A stretch of DNA of 32,786 nucleotides from a virus. The DNA lies in the IMG/VR virus record IMGVR_UViG_3300037488_002545, positions 1 to 32,786 of that record; one strand, given 5' to 3'. A model generated the notes under the pieces. The model saw only the letters and a program-made list of their open reading frames with translations. It had not been told where the DNA came from and ran no database searches. Position 1 is the stretch's first letter. Every line of letters begins with the position of its first letter. Made by a program: the position numbers and the translations under genes. Positions 13,989 to 22,302 of the stretch are shown in pieces.

Positions 13989-14011
13989 AAACACCATAAA
14001 TGAAATAATTA

Positions 14012-14030
14012 TATTTATCGATATATTTAT
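14012..14030 (+). promoter_or_regulatory. Tandem TATTTAT boxes before the repeat-rich gene
   Basis: TATTTAT occurs at 14012-14018 and 14024-14030 in the 74-base gap before the ATG at 14063. The leader would be about 27 bases, longer than at the neighbouring genes. Confidence 0.5.
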
Positions 14031-14062
14031 TAAGAAAAAATAATTTTAAAAAAATTTATACT

Positions 14063-15649
14063 ATGTCAGGATTGAAACCTATTGGTAGTGAGAAACTTCA
14101 AGGAATGGATAAACTAAGAAGAATCATGGAAATTGCCAGATTCAATGAAAACCTTCCTCAGTCTGTGAATGAAACCGCAAAATCAGAATATAAAATTTCT
14201 TTAGCGGACGGAAACACGTATGAAATAGTTCGTGAAAAACTTGGATACATCATAAAAAGTGCGATTAATGAGTCTGAAAGTGACTATATTGAGCCAATCA
14301 GAGAAAGAAAATATTTTTCATCATATTCTCAAGCACTTAAACGATTAAATTTAATGGCCAAAGAGCTCAACTCTTTACACGAAAACAAAGAAGGTATCTC
14401 ACTAATTGGTGAGCAAAAAAAAAAGTTCATACTAAAAACTAAAAAGAAAAAAACTGCAGAACCTGCAGACGAAACAATACCTCCACCACCAGTTGCAGAA
14501 CCAACACCGGCTCCCGTAACACCACCACCTATTGATGCCGAAATGGCAGCACCATCACCTATTGATGCTGAAATGGGAGGAGGAACACCACCTATTGATG
14601 CTGAAATGGGAGGAGGAACACCACCTATTGATGCTGAAATGGGAGGTATGAGTCCGATTGATGCGGACGCAGGATCAACACCTGAAGATAATATGGGTGG
14701 AATGCCACCTGAAGACGATATGGGTGGAATGCCACCTGAAGATGATATGGGTGGAATGTCTCCTGAAGATGATATGGGTGGAATGTCTCCTGAAGATGAA
14801 ACCGAAGAACCTAAAATGGGTAAAGGAGGTGGTATTTCAGATTTCAAAAGAATTCAAATACTTGTAGGAAAATTAGCACAAAAAATTAGATCTTATGAAG
14901 ATAGTGAAGATTTATCTGCAAAAGATGTAAAATACATCATCAATTCAATTTTATCGGCAATTAATGTTGAAGTTTTAGACGAGGATGATATTGAACAAAT
15001 AATATCAAAATTAGAAGGTACTGAAGATGAAGACGAATTTGGTGGAGACGAATTTGGTGGAGAAAAAGATGGTGGAACTGAAGAAGTAGATACAACACCT
15101 GAAGATATGAAAACACCTGAAGAGGAGATGGGAGAATCTTACGATACATACGGAGAAGCCTTTAATGATTATCTTGGATCCACATATGCAAAATTAATGT
15201 CGGATGATTTATTTGAGGATGATGATTACGGTATAGACGACACTGATAAAATTTTTCAAAAATATAGCCAAGAAAGAGAAAAAACTCCATCGTCATTCAC
15301 ATCTCAAGAGATGAAAAAAGACCCTTACTTTGATAAATCTGAAGATGACATGAATCTTAGAAGAAAATTAAGAGGAAGACCTAGTAATTCTTTTTACCAC
15401 TTAGATCATGGGACATTTAGTGAGTCAAAAATTGACAAATTATTGGCCAAATATCATTCAGTAAACGAAAATGAAATCAAACAAAAATACTCAAGACTTG
15501 TAGAGAATGATTTTCAAATGGAAACTTTAAAGACCTATTTAGTTGAAAACTCAAGGGTCACTTATATGGGAAAAACAACCAAAGGAAATTTAGTTTTTAA
15601 AAATGGTAATAAAGAAATTAAAATAACTAAATCGGGTACGATTATATGA
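14063..15649 (+). CDS. Repeat-rich acidic protein of the head/packaging region
   Basis: A 528-residue protein with three parts. The N-terminal 115 residues are folded-looking and carry several short x-x-E helices (RFNENLPQSVNE, SAINES, SLHENKEGISLIGE). The middle (about 145-255) is low complexity, with repeats of P-I-D-A-E-M-G-G and of E-D-D-M-G-G-M-(P/S)-P. Then come an acidic helical region and a basic C-terminus (MGKTTKGNLVFKNGNKEIKI). I do not recognise a family. Its place at the start of a run of overlapping genes leading into the terminase suggests a structural, core or packaged protein. Its stop overlaps the next start (ATGA at 15646-15649). Confidence 0.65.
   Translation: MSGLKPIGSEKLQGMDKLRRIMEIARFNENLPQSVNETAKSEYKISLADGNTYEIVREKLGYIIKSAINESESDYIEPIRERKYFSSYSQALKRLNLMAKELNSLHENKEGISLIGEQKKKFILKTKKKKTAEPADETIPPPPVAEPTPAPVTPPPIDAEMAAPSPIDAEMGGGTPPIDAEMGGGTPPIDAEMGGMSPIDADAGSTPEDNMGGMPPEDDMGGMPPEDDMGGMSPEDDMGGMSPEDETEEPKMGKGGGISDFKRIQILVGKLAQKIRSYEDSEDLSAKDVKYIINSILSAINVEVLDEDDIEQIISKLEGTEDEDEFGGDEFGGEKDGGTEEVDTTPEDMKTPEEEMGESYDTYGEAFNDYLGSTYAKLMSDDLFEDDDYGIDDTDKIFQKYSQEREKTPSSFTSQEMKKDPYFDKSEDDMNLRRKLRGRPSNSFYHLDHGTFSESKIDKLLAKYHSVNENEIKQKYSRLVENDFQMETLKTYLVENSRVTYMGKTTKGNLVFKNGNKEIKITKSGTII
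14527..14800 (+). repeat. Two tandem repeat blocks inside the acidic protein gene
   Basis: About 14527-14660 holds four PIDAEM repeats plus a variant (PIDADA), with units of 30-33 bases. About 14680-14795 holds four copies of a 27-base unit coding EDDMGGM(P/S)P. Unit lengths are multiples of three, so copy-number change would keep the frame. Confidence 0.85.
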
Positions 15650-16053
15650 ATTATTTAATTTACATAAATGGTATGGGCCCTAACTATAAAGGTGATAACA
15701 TTTATGAATTTATATTTTCAGATACGTTAGAAGTTTTTGGTGAAAATTGGGAGTCAAAACCCGCAAACGGTTACCCTTTACCGCCTGATATGGAGTATGT
15801 TAAAAAAGTTGGGACATTAATAAATGAAGAAGTTGCATTTGATTTGGTACAAAACTCTGATGTTTTTTCAGTCATTGATTCAATGGATGGGGTTTTGGCC
15901 TTAGGATGGGAAAAAGAAAGTGATGAAAAAGATTTTTCACTAATTAAAAGATTGGTATTCCAATTTGGTGAAAGTGAAGAAAACGTAAAAAATAAATTAT
16001 ACGAAAGAGATATCGTATTACAATTTGAAAAAGAGGTAGTGTATGAAAACTAA
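15646..16053 (+). CDS. Conserved phage protein upstream of terminase (135 aa)
   Basis: A 135-residue acidic protein: MNYLIYINGMGPNYKGDNIYEFIFSD, then 'WESKPANGYPLPPDMEYVKKVGTL', then 'SVIDSMDGVLALGWEKE'. I recall homologues beside the terminase gene in other T4-like phages of Bacteroidota, but no function is known to me. The pattern of short strands and a Gly/Pro turn suggests a small compact fold. It overlaps the genes on both sides (4 bases upstream, 11 bases downstream), so translation of the three is coupled. This tight arrangement with the terminase hints at a packaging or core role, which is inference. Confidence 0.6.
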   Translation: MNYLIYINGMGPNYKGDNIYEFIFSDTLEVFGENWESKPANGYPLPPDMEYVKKVGTLINEEVAFDLVQNSDVFSVIDSMDGVLALGWEKESDEKDFSLIKRLVFQFGESEENVKNKLYERDIVLQFEKEVVYEN

Positions 16054-16771
16054 AATTAATTTTTTGTTAGAAAGTGGTCTAAGTAAGTCTACTTTATTGG
16101 GATTAAATGAATCTAAAATTAATCTTCTTTACGAGAAATTCAAAAAAAAGGAGAAAGAAGAAACTAAAGAGGCAATAACTAAAACCGTATTCCAGCCAAC
16201 AAAAAATCCTGCGGATTTAAAGGTAGTCCAAGACGCACTTAAAAAAGTTAACCCAAATGCAACTTTGGAGATCGAAGAGGGTGACACGGAAGCTATGATG
16301 AAATATGATGCTGGTTTAGATCCTGATCAACAAATACCAACTGAAGGTGAGATTAGAGAAAAATTTGAGTCAAAGGCACAACAAGGTTTATTTTGGGCTC
16401 GTTGTGAAAAATGTTCTAATGAAAATTGTAAATGGTGTAAAATGGCGAAAGAATTTTCAGATTCTACATCTAAAAAAGAATACAAAGACATGCCAGAAAA
16501 AAAACACCCTAACAAAACTGTAAAATACAAAAAGAAAAAAACCAACGAAGATTTAAAAAAATATATTGAAAATATAATTGTTGAAGTTTTAGAGAGTAAA
16601 GTAGACGCCAAAATGACAAAAAAAGAATTGGTTAATACAATTAAAAAAACAAAAAAAAATGATGATGAATCTTTTATGCTTCGCAAACCAAAAAAAGTAA
16701 CTATGTTTTCTGACGAATCTCCAATGGAATTACCAATTGGAAGAATGTTCTCAATAGGTAAACAAAAGTAA
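16043..16771 (+). CDS. Basic Cys-cluster protein next to terminase
   Basis: A 242-residue Lys-rich protein. The N-terminus holds helical LxE elements (INFLLESGLSKSTLLGLNES). Near residues 115-132 is a cysteine cluster, CEKCSNENCKWCKMAKEF, which could bind zinc. A basic linker (KKHPNKTVKYKKKK) and an amphipathic helix (LKKYIENIIVEVLESKV) follow. No family is recognised. It sits where T4-like phages carry the small terminase (gp16), 10 bases before the large subunit, but it shows no clear gp16 signature, so that role is only a positional guess; an accessory or packaged DNA-binding protein is equally possible. Confidence 0.6.
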   Translation: MKTKINFLLESGLSKSTLLGLNESKINLLYEKFKKKEKEETKEAITKTVFQPTKNPADLKVVQDALKKVNPNATLEIEEGDTEAMMKYDAGLDPDQQIPTEGEIREKFESKAQQGLFWARCEKCSNENCKWCKMAKEFSDSTSKKEYKDMPEKKHPNKTVKYKKKKTNEDLKKYIENIIVEVLESKVDAKMTKKELVNTIKKTKKNDDESFMLRKPKKVTMFSDESPMELPIGRMFSIGKQK

Positions 16772-16781
16772 TTAAAGATAT

Positions 16782-18554
16782 ATGGCTCTGTCCAAAGAAA
16801 AAGTAATGATCGAGTATTTGAAGTGTTTACAAGACACTCCATATGCCCTTAGAACCTATCTACAAACTTATGATAATACGGTATCAAGATACGTACCATT
16901 AGAATTATTCCCTGATCAAGTTTCCTTGTTAAACGATTATGAAGAATTTGAGGAAAACATTGCATTAAAATATCGTCAGGCTGGTGTATCGACCGTAACC
17001 GCAGCTTGGATCTCAAAAAGATTAGTTTTTGCTAAAAAAACTCAACCAGAAAAGATTCTAATTATTGCCAACAAACTTGATACATCCCAAGAAATGGCAA
17101 ATAAAATTAGAGCTTTTATAGATCAATGGCCGTCTTGGGTTGGTGCGGGATTCGCTCCTGAAAAAAACTCACAAAGACACTATAAGTTAAATAACGGTTC
17201 TGAAGTAAAGGCGGTGGCAACCTCAAAAGATGCCCTTCGTGGATTTACACCAACAATTCTTGTTTTTGATGAGGCGGCGTTTATTGAGGCCGATAATGAT
17301 TTTTGGGCTGCTTGTATGGCGTCACTATCTACAGGTGGTAAAGTTATTGTTATATCAACACCAAATGGATATGACCCAATATATTATGAAATATATGATC
17401 AGGCTTTAAAAGGAATGAACCAATTCAAAATTTCAGAAATGTATTGGTATAGAGATCCGAGGTATGCTAAGGATTTATTTTTGGTACCAACAGATGATTT
17501 AGTTCATTATCTTTTAAATAAAGAAGAATTTGACGAATCAAAAAATATTTCTTGGTCGCATACAGACCCATTCCATAGGGATTATGAGGAACTACAAAAG
17601 TTTTTTAATCAAGGATACAAACCTTGTTCTACATGGTATGAAAAAATGGTTAAAAAACTTAAGTATGACAAAAGAAAAATTAACCAAGAATTAAATTGTG
17701 AGTTTTTAGGTTCGGGTGATAACGTGTTTGATAACAAACAATTAGAAGATATTAAAAATAATTCATTAATGGACGCACCCTCCAAATTAATGGGTAACTC
17801 CCTTTGGATGTGGAAAGAACCTGTACAAGATCACAAGTATATAATGGGAGTCGATGTCTCTCGTGGAGATAGTGAAGACTTTTCGTCAATACAAATTATT
17901 GATTTTGATGACAGAGAACAAGTTTTTGAATACGTTGGTAAAATCCCACCGGATACTTTGGCAGAAATTGCATACAAATGGGGTATGATGTATAATGCGT
18001 TTGTTGTGGTCGATATTACGGGCGGCATGGGAATAACAACAGTTCGTAAAATGCAAGAATTGGGATATAAAAATTTATATATAGACGGAGTCGACACCTC
18101 AAATATTTGGTCATATAACGCTAAAGCCGCAGATAAAATTCCAGGTATAAATTTCAATAATAAGAGAGTACAGATTGTTGCCGCACTAGAAGAGGCTGTT
18201 AGACACAAATTTAAACTTAGAAGTGTTAGATTATACAATGAGATGAACACTTTTGTTTATATCAATGGAAGACCTGACCACCAAAAAGGTCAACATGATG
18301 ACTTAATTATGGGAATATCTATGGCCATATATGTTGGTGAGTCATCTTTTGCGAAATTAGAAAAAGTGACAGAACATACTAAAGTAATGATTGAATCTTG
18401 GTCGGTTGCGTCTAATGAAAATATTGCAAAACAAATGTATTTTGACCCAAGTTTACCTAATGCAAATGTTGTAAATGACAGATTCCAAATGAATTCGGGG
18501 CCAAGTAAAGAAGATTATATTACCTATGGCTGGTTATTTGGGACAAGAAGATAA
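16782..18554 (+). CDS. 17: Terminase large subunit (gp17-like packaging motor)
   Basis: A 590-residue protein close in length to T4 gp17 (610). The ATPase half has a Walker A variant KYRQAGVST (63-71), Walker B ILVFDEA (159-165, Asp163/Glu164) and the coupling motif ISTPNG (191-196). The nuclease half has GVDVSRGDSEDF (Asp358), VVVDITGG (Asp411) and GQHDDL (Asp506/507), matching the three acidic positions of the RNase H-like fold. It drives DNA into the prohead through the portal and cuts the concatemer. An aromatic/acidic insert lies between the two halves (about 236-300). The gene follows the Cys-cluster gene by 10 bases and precedes the Thr-Pro protein by 8, so it is in an operon with both. 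Confidence 0.95.
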   Translation: MALSKEKVMIEYLKCLQDTPYALRTYLQTYDNTVSRYVPLELFPDQVSLLNDYEEFEENIALKYRQAGVSTVTAAWISKRLVFAKKTQPEKILIIANKLDTSQEMANKIRAFIDQWPSWVGAGFAPEKNSQRHYKLNNGSEVKAVATSKDALRGFTPTILVFDEAAFIEADNDFWAACMASLSTGGKVIVISTPNGYDPIYYEIYDQALKGMNQFKISEMYWYRDPRYAKDLFLVPTDDLVHYLLNKEEFDESKNISWSHTDPFHRDYEELQKFFNQGYKPCSTWYEKMVKKLKYDKRKINQELNCEFLGSGDNVFDNKQLEDIKNNSLMDAPSKLMGNSLWMWKEPVQDHKYIMGVDVSRGDSEDFSSIQIIDFDDREQVFEYVGKIPPDTLAEIAYKWGMMYNAFVVVDITGGMGITTVRKMQELGYKNLYIDGVDTSNIWSYNAKAADKIPGINFNNKRVQIVAALEEAVRHKFKLRSVRLYNEMNTFVYINGRPDHQKGQHDDLIMGISMAIYVGESSFAKLEKVTEHTKVMIESWSVASNENIAKQMYFDPSLPNANVVNDRFQMNSGPSKEDYITYGWLFGTRR

Positions 18555-18562
18555 TTATAGTT

Positions 18563-18829
18563 ATGGGATTAAATTTCAGAAAAAGATCGGGAAGGATTGC
18601 AAATGGGTCTACTTTGATTGTGCCTGGCCAACCTTATATTGGAGCTAAAGTTTTTCAGACGACATTTAATCAAAAAAAATCATCAAATGACAAACCACAG
18701 GGGCCTGAGATCCCTTTTGATGAAATTGTAACACCAACACCAACACCAACATCCACAGTTACACCAACACCAACACCAACCAAAATCCCCAATGTAACAC
18801 CAACACCAACCTCAACAAGGTTTACCTAA
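18563..18829 (+). CDS. Thr-Pro repeat protein, possibly frameshifted
   Basis: An 88-residue protein whose first 55 residues are basic and Gly-containing (MGLNFRKRSGRIANGST...) and whose tail is a run of TPTPTPT repeats encoded by (ACACCA)n. The stop follows at 18827-18829. In the +1 frame, the sequence from 18798 on stays open to TGA at 18903-18905 and reads LFNLVLVGNNTYLEVGDSEY, which looks like a real protein end. Such C-terminal modules after TP repeats occur in related phages, as I recall. So the gene may be longer through programmed frameshifting, or be interrupted by a mutation or base-calling error. It lies between terminase and portal genes; the role is unknown, perhaps a virion surface protein. 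Confidence 0.6.
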   Translation: MGLNFRKRSGRIANGSTLIVPGQPYIGAKVFQTTFNQKKSSNDKPQGPEIPFDEIVTPTPTPTSTVTPTPTPTKIPNVTPTPTSTRFT

Positions 18830-18905
18830 ACTTTTTAATCTCGTTTTAGTCGGTAATAACACATACTTAGAGGTAGGAGATTCCGAGTATTTTAAATACA
18901 ATTGA
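18798..18905 (+). other. +1-frame continuation of the Thr-Pro protein
   Basis: This stretch is open in the +1 frame relative to the upstream gene and ends at TGA 18903-18905. It encodes a hydrophobic-polar pattern unlike random intergenic sequence. The switch would have to happen between 18798 and 18829, for instance at ACC-TAA. Confidence 0.45.
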
Positions 18906-18934
18906 TTTATATCATATAATTAAAACTATTGAAA

Positions 18935-18941
18935 TATTTAT
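18935..18941 (+). promoter_or_regulatory. TATTTAT box upstream of the portal gene
   Basis: TATTTAT lies 21 bases before the portal ATG at 18963, outside both the Thr-Pro gene and its +1 continuation. Confidence 0.5.
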
Positions 18942-18962
18942 ATCTATAGTTAAACTTCTAAT

Positions 18963-20777
18963 ATGGAAAATAATAATAAAGATCTAACTGTTTGGCAAAG
19001 GTTGTCGCAGACATTTGGCCCCAATTCATTATTGGGAATGGGTCAACCATCATATAGATTAGATAAACAAGAACTTCTTAAAACCACAAGTAAACAAGAG
19101 TTTGAAAAAGAAAAGTTACAACAACAACAATCTCTTTATTTAAGTAATCAGTGGGGAAAAATTGAAAATAATTTATACACTCAGGCAATTTATTATGAAC
19201 CGACAAGAATTGCAGCATTTTATGACTATGAATCTATGGAATATACTCCCGAGATCTCAACGGCATTAGATATATATTCAGAAGAGTCTACAACCCCAAA
19301 TCAAGACGGATATGTGTTACAAGTTTATTCTGAATCAAAAAGAATTAAATCAATACTTGTAGATTTATTCATAAATAAACTTGATATTAACACAAACTTA
19401 CCAATGTGGATTAGAAACACATGTAAGTATGGTGACAATTTTGTTTATTTAAAATTAGATGAAGATAGAGGTGTTATCGGATGTCTCCAATTACCAAACA
19501 TTGAAATTGAAAGAATTGAAAGGGGTATGGAAACTAGAACTTTTACTTCTACACCAAATATTAAACAAAAATCTTTAAAATTTACTTGGAAAGAAAAAAA
19601 TACAGAATTTAATACTTGGGAGATTGCTCACTTCAGATTATTGGGTGATGATAGAAAACTTCCTTACGGAACATCAATGTTAGAAAAGGCTCGTCGTATT
19701 TGGAAACAGTTAGTTTTGGCGGAAGACGCCATGTTAATTTATAGAACATCAAGAGCACCTGAAAGAAGAATCTTTAAAGTTTACGTTGGTAACATGGATG
19801 ATAAGGATGTTGAAGCTTACGTACAAAGAGTTGCTAATAAATTTAAGAGGGATCAAGTTGTTGATAGAAAAACAGGAAACGTGGATCTTAGATTTAACCA
19901 AATGGCGGTAGATCAAGATTACTTTGTACCTGTTAGGGATCCTGCGGCACCAGACCCAATTACAACCCTTCCTGGTGGAACAAATTTATCTGAGATTGCG
20001 GATATTGAATATATACAAAAGAAACTTGTAACCGCACTTCGTATTCCTAAGGCTTATTTAGGGTTTGAGGAGGTTGTTGGTGATGGGAAAAATCTGTCAT
20101 TATTAGACATTCGATTTGCAAGGACTATTAATAAAATTCAAAAATCAGTAATTGCAGAGTTAAATAAAATTGCGATAATCCATTTATTTTTATTAGGATT
20201 TGAGGACGAATTAGAAAACTTCACATTACAACTTACAAACCCATCTAAACAGGCCGATCTATTAATGATTGACGTTTGGAAAGAAAAAGTTTTATTATAT
20301 AAAGATTTAGTTGCTGAAATCCCTAAATCAATCCAAGCAACATCCGCAACTTGGGCCAAAAAACATATTTTTGGTTTCTCAGATGAAGAAATTAAAGTTG
20401 ACGTACAACAAATTAGAATGGAAAGAGCGGTATCTGCAGAATTGGATAATACGGCAACAATTATAACTCACACAGGATTATTTGATAATGTTGATAAATT
20501 ATACGGTACTATAACTGGTGACACAGAAACACCACCTGCGGGAGGTGAAACAGGAGGAGGTGGTGCTCCACCGTTACCAGGAGGAGGGGGAGGTGCTCCA
20601 CCGCCACCACCGGCAGGAGATGAAGGGGCTGGCCCACCTATTCCTGAAAATAAAGTGGTAAATAAAAATTTGAAGATATTAACTGAGTCTAAAGAAGAAG
20701 AATTTTGGGATTTTGAAAAGGGGTCTCAGTCTTTTGGTGATTTAGATGATCAATTATCTAAACTTCTTGGTGACTAA
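18963..20777 (+). CDS. 20: Portal protein (gp20-like)
   Basis: A 604-residue T4-type portal, slightly longer than T4 gp20. Recognisable blocks are 'YYEPTRIAAFYDYESMEYTPEISTALDIYSEEST' (about 77-110), 'WIRNTCKYGDNFVYLKLD', 'HFRLLGDDRKLPYGTSMLEKARRIWKQLVLAEDAMLIYRTSRAPERRIFKVYVGN', and 'DIEYIQKKLVTALRIPKAYLGFEE'. The protein forms the dodecameric ring at the head vertex through which DNA passes and nucleates prohead assembly. Near the C-terminus (about 520-565) is a Gly/Pro-rich low-complexity segment not found in T4, followed by KILTES, another short L-x-E element. The order portal, core genes, protease, scaffold, capsid protein is that of T4. Confidence 0.93.
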   Translation: MENNNKDLTVWQRLSQTFGPNSLLGMGQPSYRLDKQELLKTTSKQEFEKEKLQQQQSLYLSNQWGKIENNLYTQAIYYEPTRIAAFYDYESMEYTPEISTALDIYSEESTTPNQDGYVLQVYSESKRIKSILVDLFINKLDINTNLPMWIRNTCKYGDNFVYLKLDEDRGVIGCLQLPNIEIERIERGMETRTFTSTPNIKQKSLKFTWKEKNTEFNTWEIAHFRLLGDDRKLPYGTSMLEKARRIWKQLVLAEDAMLIYRTSRAPERRIFKVYVGNMDDKDVEAYVQRVANKFKRDQVVDRKTGNVDLRFNQMAVDQDYFVPVRDPAAPDPITTLPGGTNLSEIADIEYIQKKLVTALRIPKAYLGFEEVVGDGKNLSLLDIRFARTINKIQKSVIAELNKIAIIHLFLLGFEDELENFTLQLTNPSKQADLLMIDVWKEKVLLYKDLVAEIPKSIQATSATWAKKHIFGFSDEEIKVDVQQIRMERAVSAELDNTATIITHTGLFDNVDKLYGTITGDTETPPAGGETGGGGAPPLPGGGGGAPPPPPAGDEGAGPPIPENKVVNKNLKILTESKEEEFWDFEKGSQSFGDLDDQLSKLLGD

Positions 20778-20820
20778 TATTTATTTACCAAAGAAGTAAA
20801 AAAAATAAGTTGATATTTAT
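20778..20820 (+). promoter_or_regulatory. Two TATTTAT boxes between portal and core genes
   Basis: TATTTAT at 20778-20784 (touching the portal stop) and at 20814-20820, the latter 14 bases before the ATG at 20835. Confidence 0.5.
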
Positions 20821-20834
20821 TTAAAAAAAAGAAA

Positions 20835-21551
20835 ATGAAATTTGGTGAATTAAAATCTAAAATCGAAAAATGTTTGACTGAATCATACGCTAAAAATTCA
20901 GTAAAAAAGGACTTGTTTATTTTTAAAGAATTGGTCTTAAAAAATAAAAACGTCTCTAAACTTTTTTATTTATATGATGAACTTTCATCAAAAAAAGGTC
21001 TTTCAGAAGATGTTGCAAGTGAGTACGTAAATCAATCTACGATTTTATTTGAGAACACTGTTAATAAAATTTCATCTAAAGAATTAAGTGAACTTAGAGA
21101 TTGGGTTGGGCATATCAAATCTAAAAATGAATATTCTGATATCGATAATCTGTTTTCAACAGGATTATTAACATTAGAGTCAAAAATTAAAAGTAAAAAA
21201 GTTATTGTAGAAAATTTACAAAAAGAAACTTTATTTGAGAATAAAGAATTTATCAACGTACCTTTAAATGCCATGACTAATGTTGCCAACAAAACAATCA
21301 AGTCATATATTTCAAATTTAAACGAAAACGAACAAAAAGAAGTTTTACAAATTCTTAATACACCAAAAGAAAAACTACAACAAAAATACGAAATAACAAA
21401 AGAGATTGTTTTAGAAAAATTAGAAAGTCAAAAAGAATCAGGAGACTCTGAAACTAAGCAAACAATTGATGAGGTCGTTAAAAAATTAACAACAGAAGAA
21501 TTTAACGAACTGAATTATTTCAAATTGAAAAATCTATCAGAAGGACTTTAA
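20835..21551 (+). CDS. Helical protein, probable prohead core component
   Basis: A 238-residue, Lys/Glu-rich and almost wholly helical protein with no recognised domain. It opens with MKFGELKSKIEKCLTESY, which contains an L-x-E site. The rest has coiled-coil-like spacing (for example 'SELRDWVGHIKSKNEYSDIDNLF', 'EKLQQKYEITKEIVLEKLESQKE'). In T4 the genes between portal and protease (gp67, gp68) encode prohead core proteins that are cut by gp21; position, composition and the cleavage-like site make that the best guess, but sequence similarity to T4 is not visible. Its stop overlaps the 3' end of the antisense bS21 gene by 4 bases. Confidence 0.55.
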   Translation: MKFGELKSKIEKCLTESYAKNSVKKDLFIFKELVLKNKNVSKLFYLYDELSSKKGLSEDVASEYVNQSTILFENTVNKISSKELSELRDWVGHIKSKNEYSDIDNLFSTGLLTLESKIKSKKVIVENLQKETLFENKEFINVPLNAMTNVANKTIKSYISNLNENEQKEVLQILNTPKEKLQQKYEITKEIVLEKLESQKESGDSETKQTIDEVVKKLTTEEFNELNYFKLKNLSEGL

Positions 21552-21736
21552 AGATTGTTCCTATATTTTTGAAGGTATACGGCTTTTTGAATTTCTCGTC
21601 TTCTTTTAACAGACCCCTTTTCAAATTCTTTTCTGTCAAATAAAATTTTGTTTTGCTTTGACTTAATAACCTTACCCTTCAACTCTTTTAGAGCTCTCTC
21701 GATGTTTCCCTTATTATCTACTTTTACTATTAACAT
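21548..21736 (-). CDS. rpsU: Ribosomal protein bS21
   Basis: A 62-residue basic protein that matches bacterial bS21 along its length: MLIVKVDNKGNIERALKELKG, then FDRKEFEKGSVKRRREIQKAVYLQKYRNNL, the same order as cellular bS21 ('NIERALK', 'F.KPS..KR..IQKA.Y'). bS21 is a 30S subunit protein near the 3' end of 16S rRNA; in flavobacterial ribosomes it helps hold the anti-Shine-Dalgarno tail out of reach, and Tyr54, which contacts that tail as I recall, is kept here. Phage-borne bS21 genes are known in environmental phages. A copy on the minus strand inside the head operon suggests insertion as a unit. A TATTTAT box, not a host-type promoter, lies 17 bases upstream, hinting at late expression. Confidence 0.88.
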   Translation of the reverse strand: MLIVKVDNKGNIERALKELKGKVIKSKQNKILFDRKEFEKGSVKRRREIQKAVYLQKYRNNL

Positions 21737-21753
21737 AAACTATCTTGGTTGAT

Positions 21754-21760
21754 ATAAATA
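21754..21760 (-). promoter_or_regulatory. TATTTAT box upstream of bS21
   Basis: On the minus strand TATTTAT lies 17 bases before the bS21 ATG. There is no Shine-Dalgarno sequence between box and ATG. Confidence 0.5.
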
Positions 21761-21813
21761 TAATTATTGTCTAAATTTAATAAAAATAAACTTATTCAGT
21801 ATGAAAAATTTAT

Positions 21814-22281
21814 ATGAAAAAAGGAAAAACTTGCAAAATCAACGGATTTCGCACATTTAAATCCCAATACGGGACTATCGACTCACAAACTCTAAAGTCA
21901 ATTTACCTAAATCTCCAAACATGGGTCGAACCAAAAGATGAAATTGAAAATTGGAACCGAGTTGTTTTAAACATGACAAGAAATGTTAAACACTCAGTCT
22001 ACGAAAACTTAAATAAAGAACTTTTTGATGACAAATTCATTGTTGACTTAGATCTAAGAACAAGTGGAATACAATTAAAAAAGAAATCATTTATGAATTT
22101 AGAAATAAACTTATATCTAAAAGAACATATGGATTTCAAATCCCCAAAACTAAAAAAAGTTGTCAAAAATTTAATTAAAGAAATCTATGGGGACTCTTTT
22201 TCAAAAAACAAATACTTTAAATTTTACCTAACAAAAAATGGAAATGTTAAAACAATAAAAAAACAAACCGAAAGTGTCTAG
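21814..22281 (+). CDS. Unknown basic protein (155 aa)
   Basis: A 155-residue very basic protein (MKKGKTCKINGFRTFKSQYG). The middle contains 'LKSIYLNLQTWVEPKDEIENWNRVVLNMTRNVKHSVYENLN' and 'FIVDLDLRTSGIQLKKKSFMNLEINLYLK', a helix then beta hairpin pattern that looks like a folded nucleic-acid-binding protein, although no family is recognised. Codon use is skewed to A-ending codons. It stands between bS21 (opposite strand) and the protease gene. An ATG at 21801 is in another frame and leads only to a short peptide, so 21814 is preferred. Its stop overlaps the candidate late box of the next gene by position. Confidence 0.6.
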   Translation: MKKGKTCKINGFRTFKSQYGTIDSQTLKSIYLNLQTWVEPKDEIENWNRVVLNMTRNVKHSVYENLNKELFDDKFIVDLDLRTSGIQLKKKSFMNLEINLYLKEHMDFKSPKLKKVVKNLIKEIYGDSFSKNKYFKFYLTKNGNVKTIKKQTESV

Positions 22282-22288
22282 TATTTAT
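22282..22288 (+). promoter_or_regulatory. TATTTAT box upstream of the prohead protease
   Basis: TATTTAT begins right after the preceding TAG stop and ends 14 bases before the ATG at 22303. Confidence 0.5.
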
Positions 22289-22302
22289 TGATAAAAACAT
22301 TT

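Noticed and set aside
14329-14847. A 172-residue minus-strand frame of Ser/Pro/Ile repeats
   Set aside because: It is the mirror of the repeat-rich coding region on the plus strand and has no independent support.
18729-18815. (ACACCA)n as a phase-variation repeat
   Set aside because: The unit is six bases, so slippage would not change the frame; a frame change here needs another cause.
22288-22302. TTG start for the prohead protease
   Set aside because: It overlaps the TATTTAT box; the ATG 15 bases later gives a normal gp21-type start.
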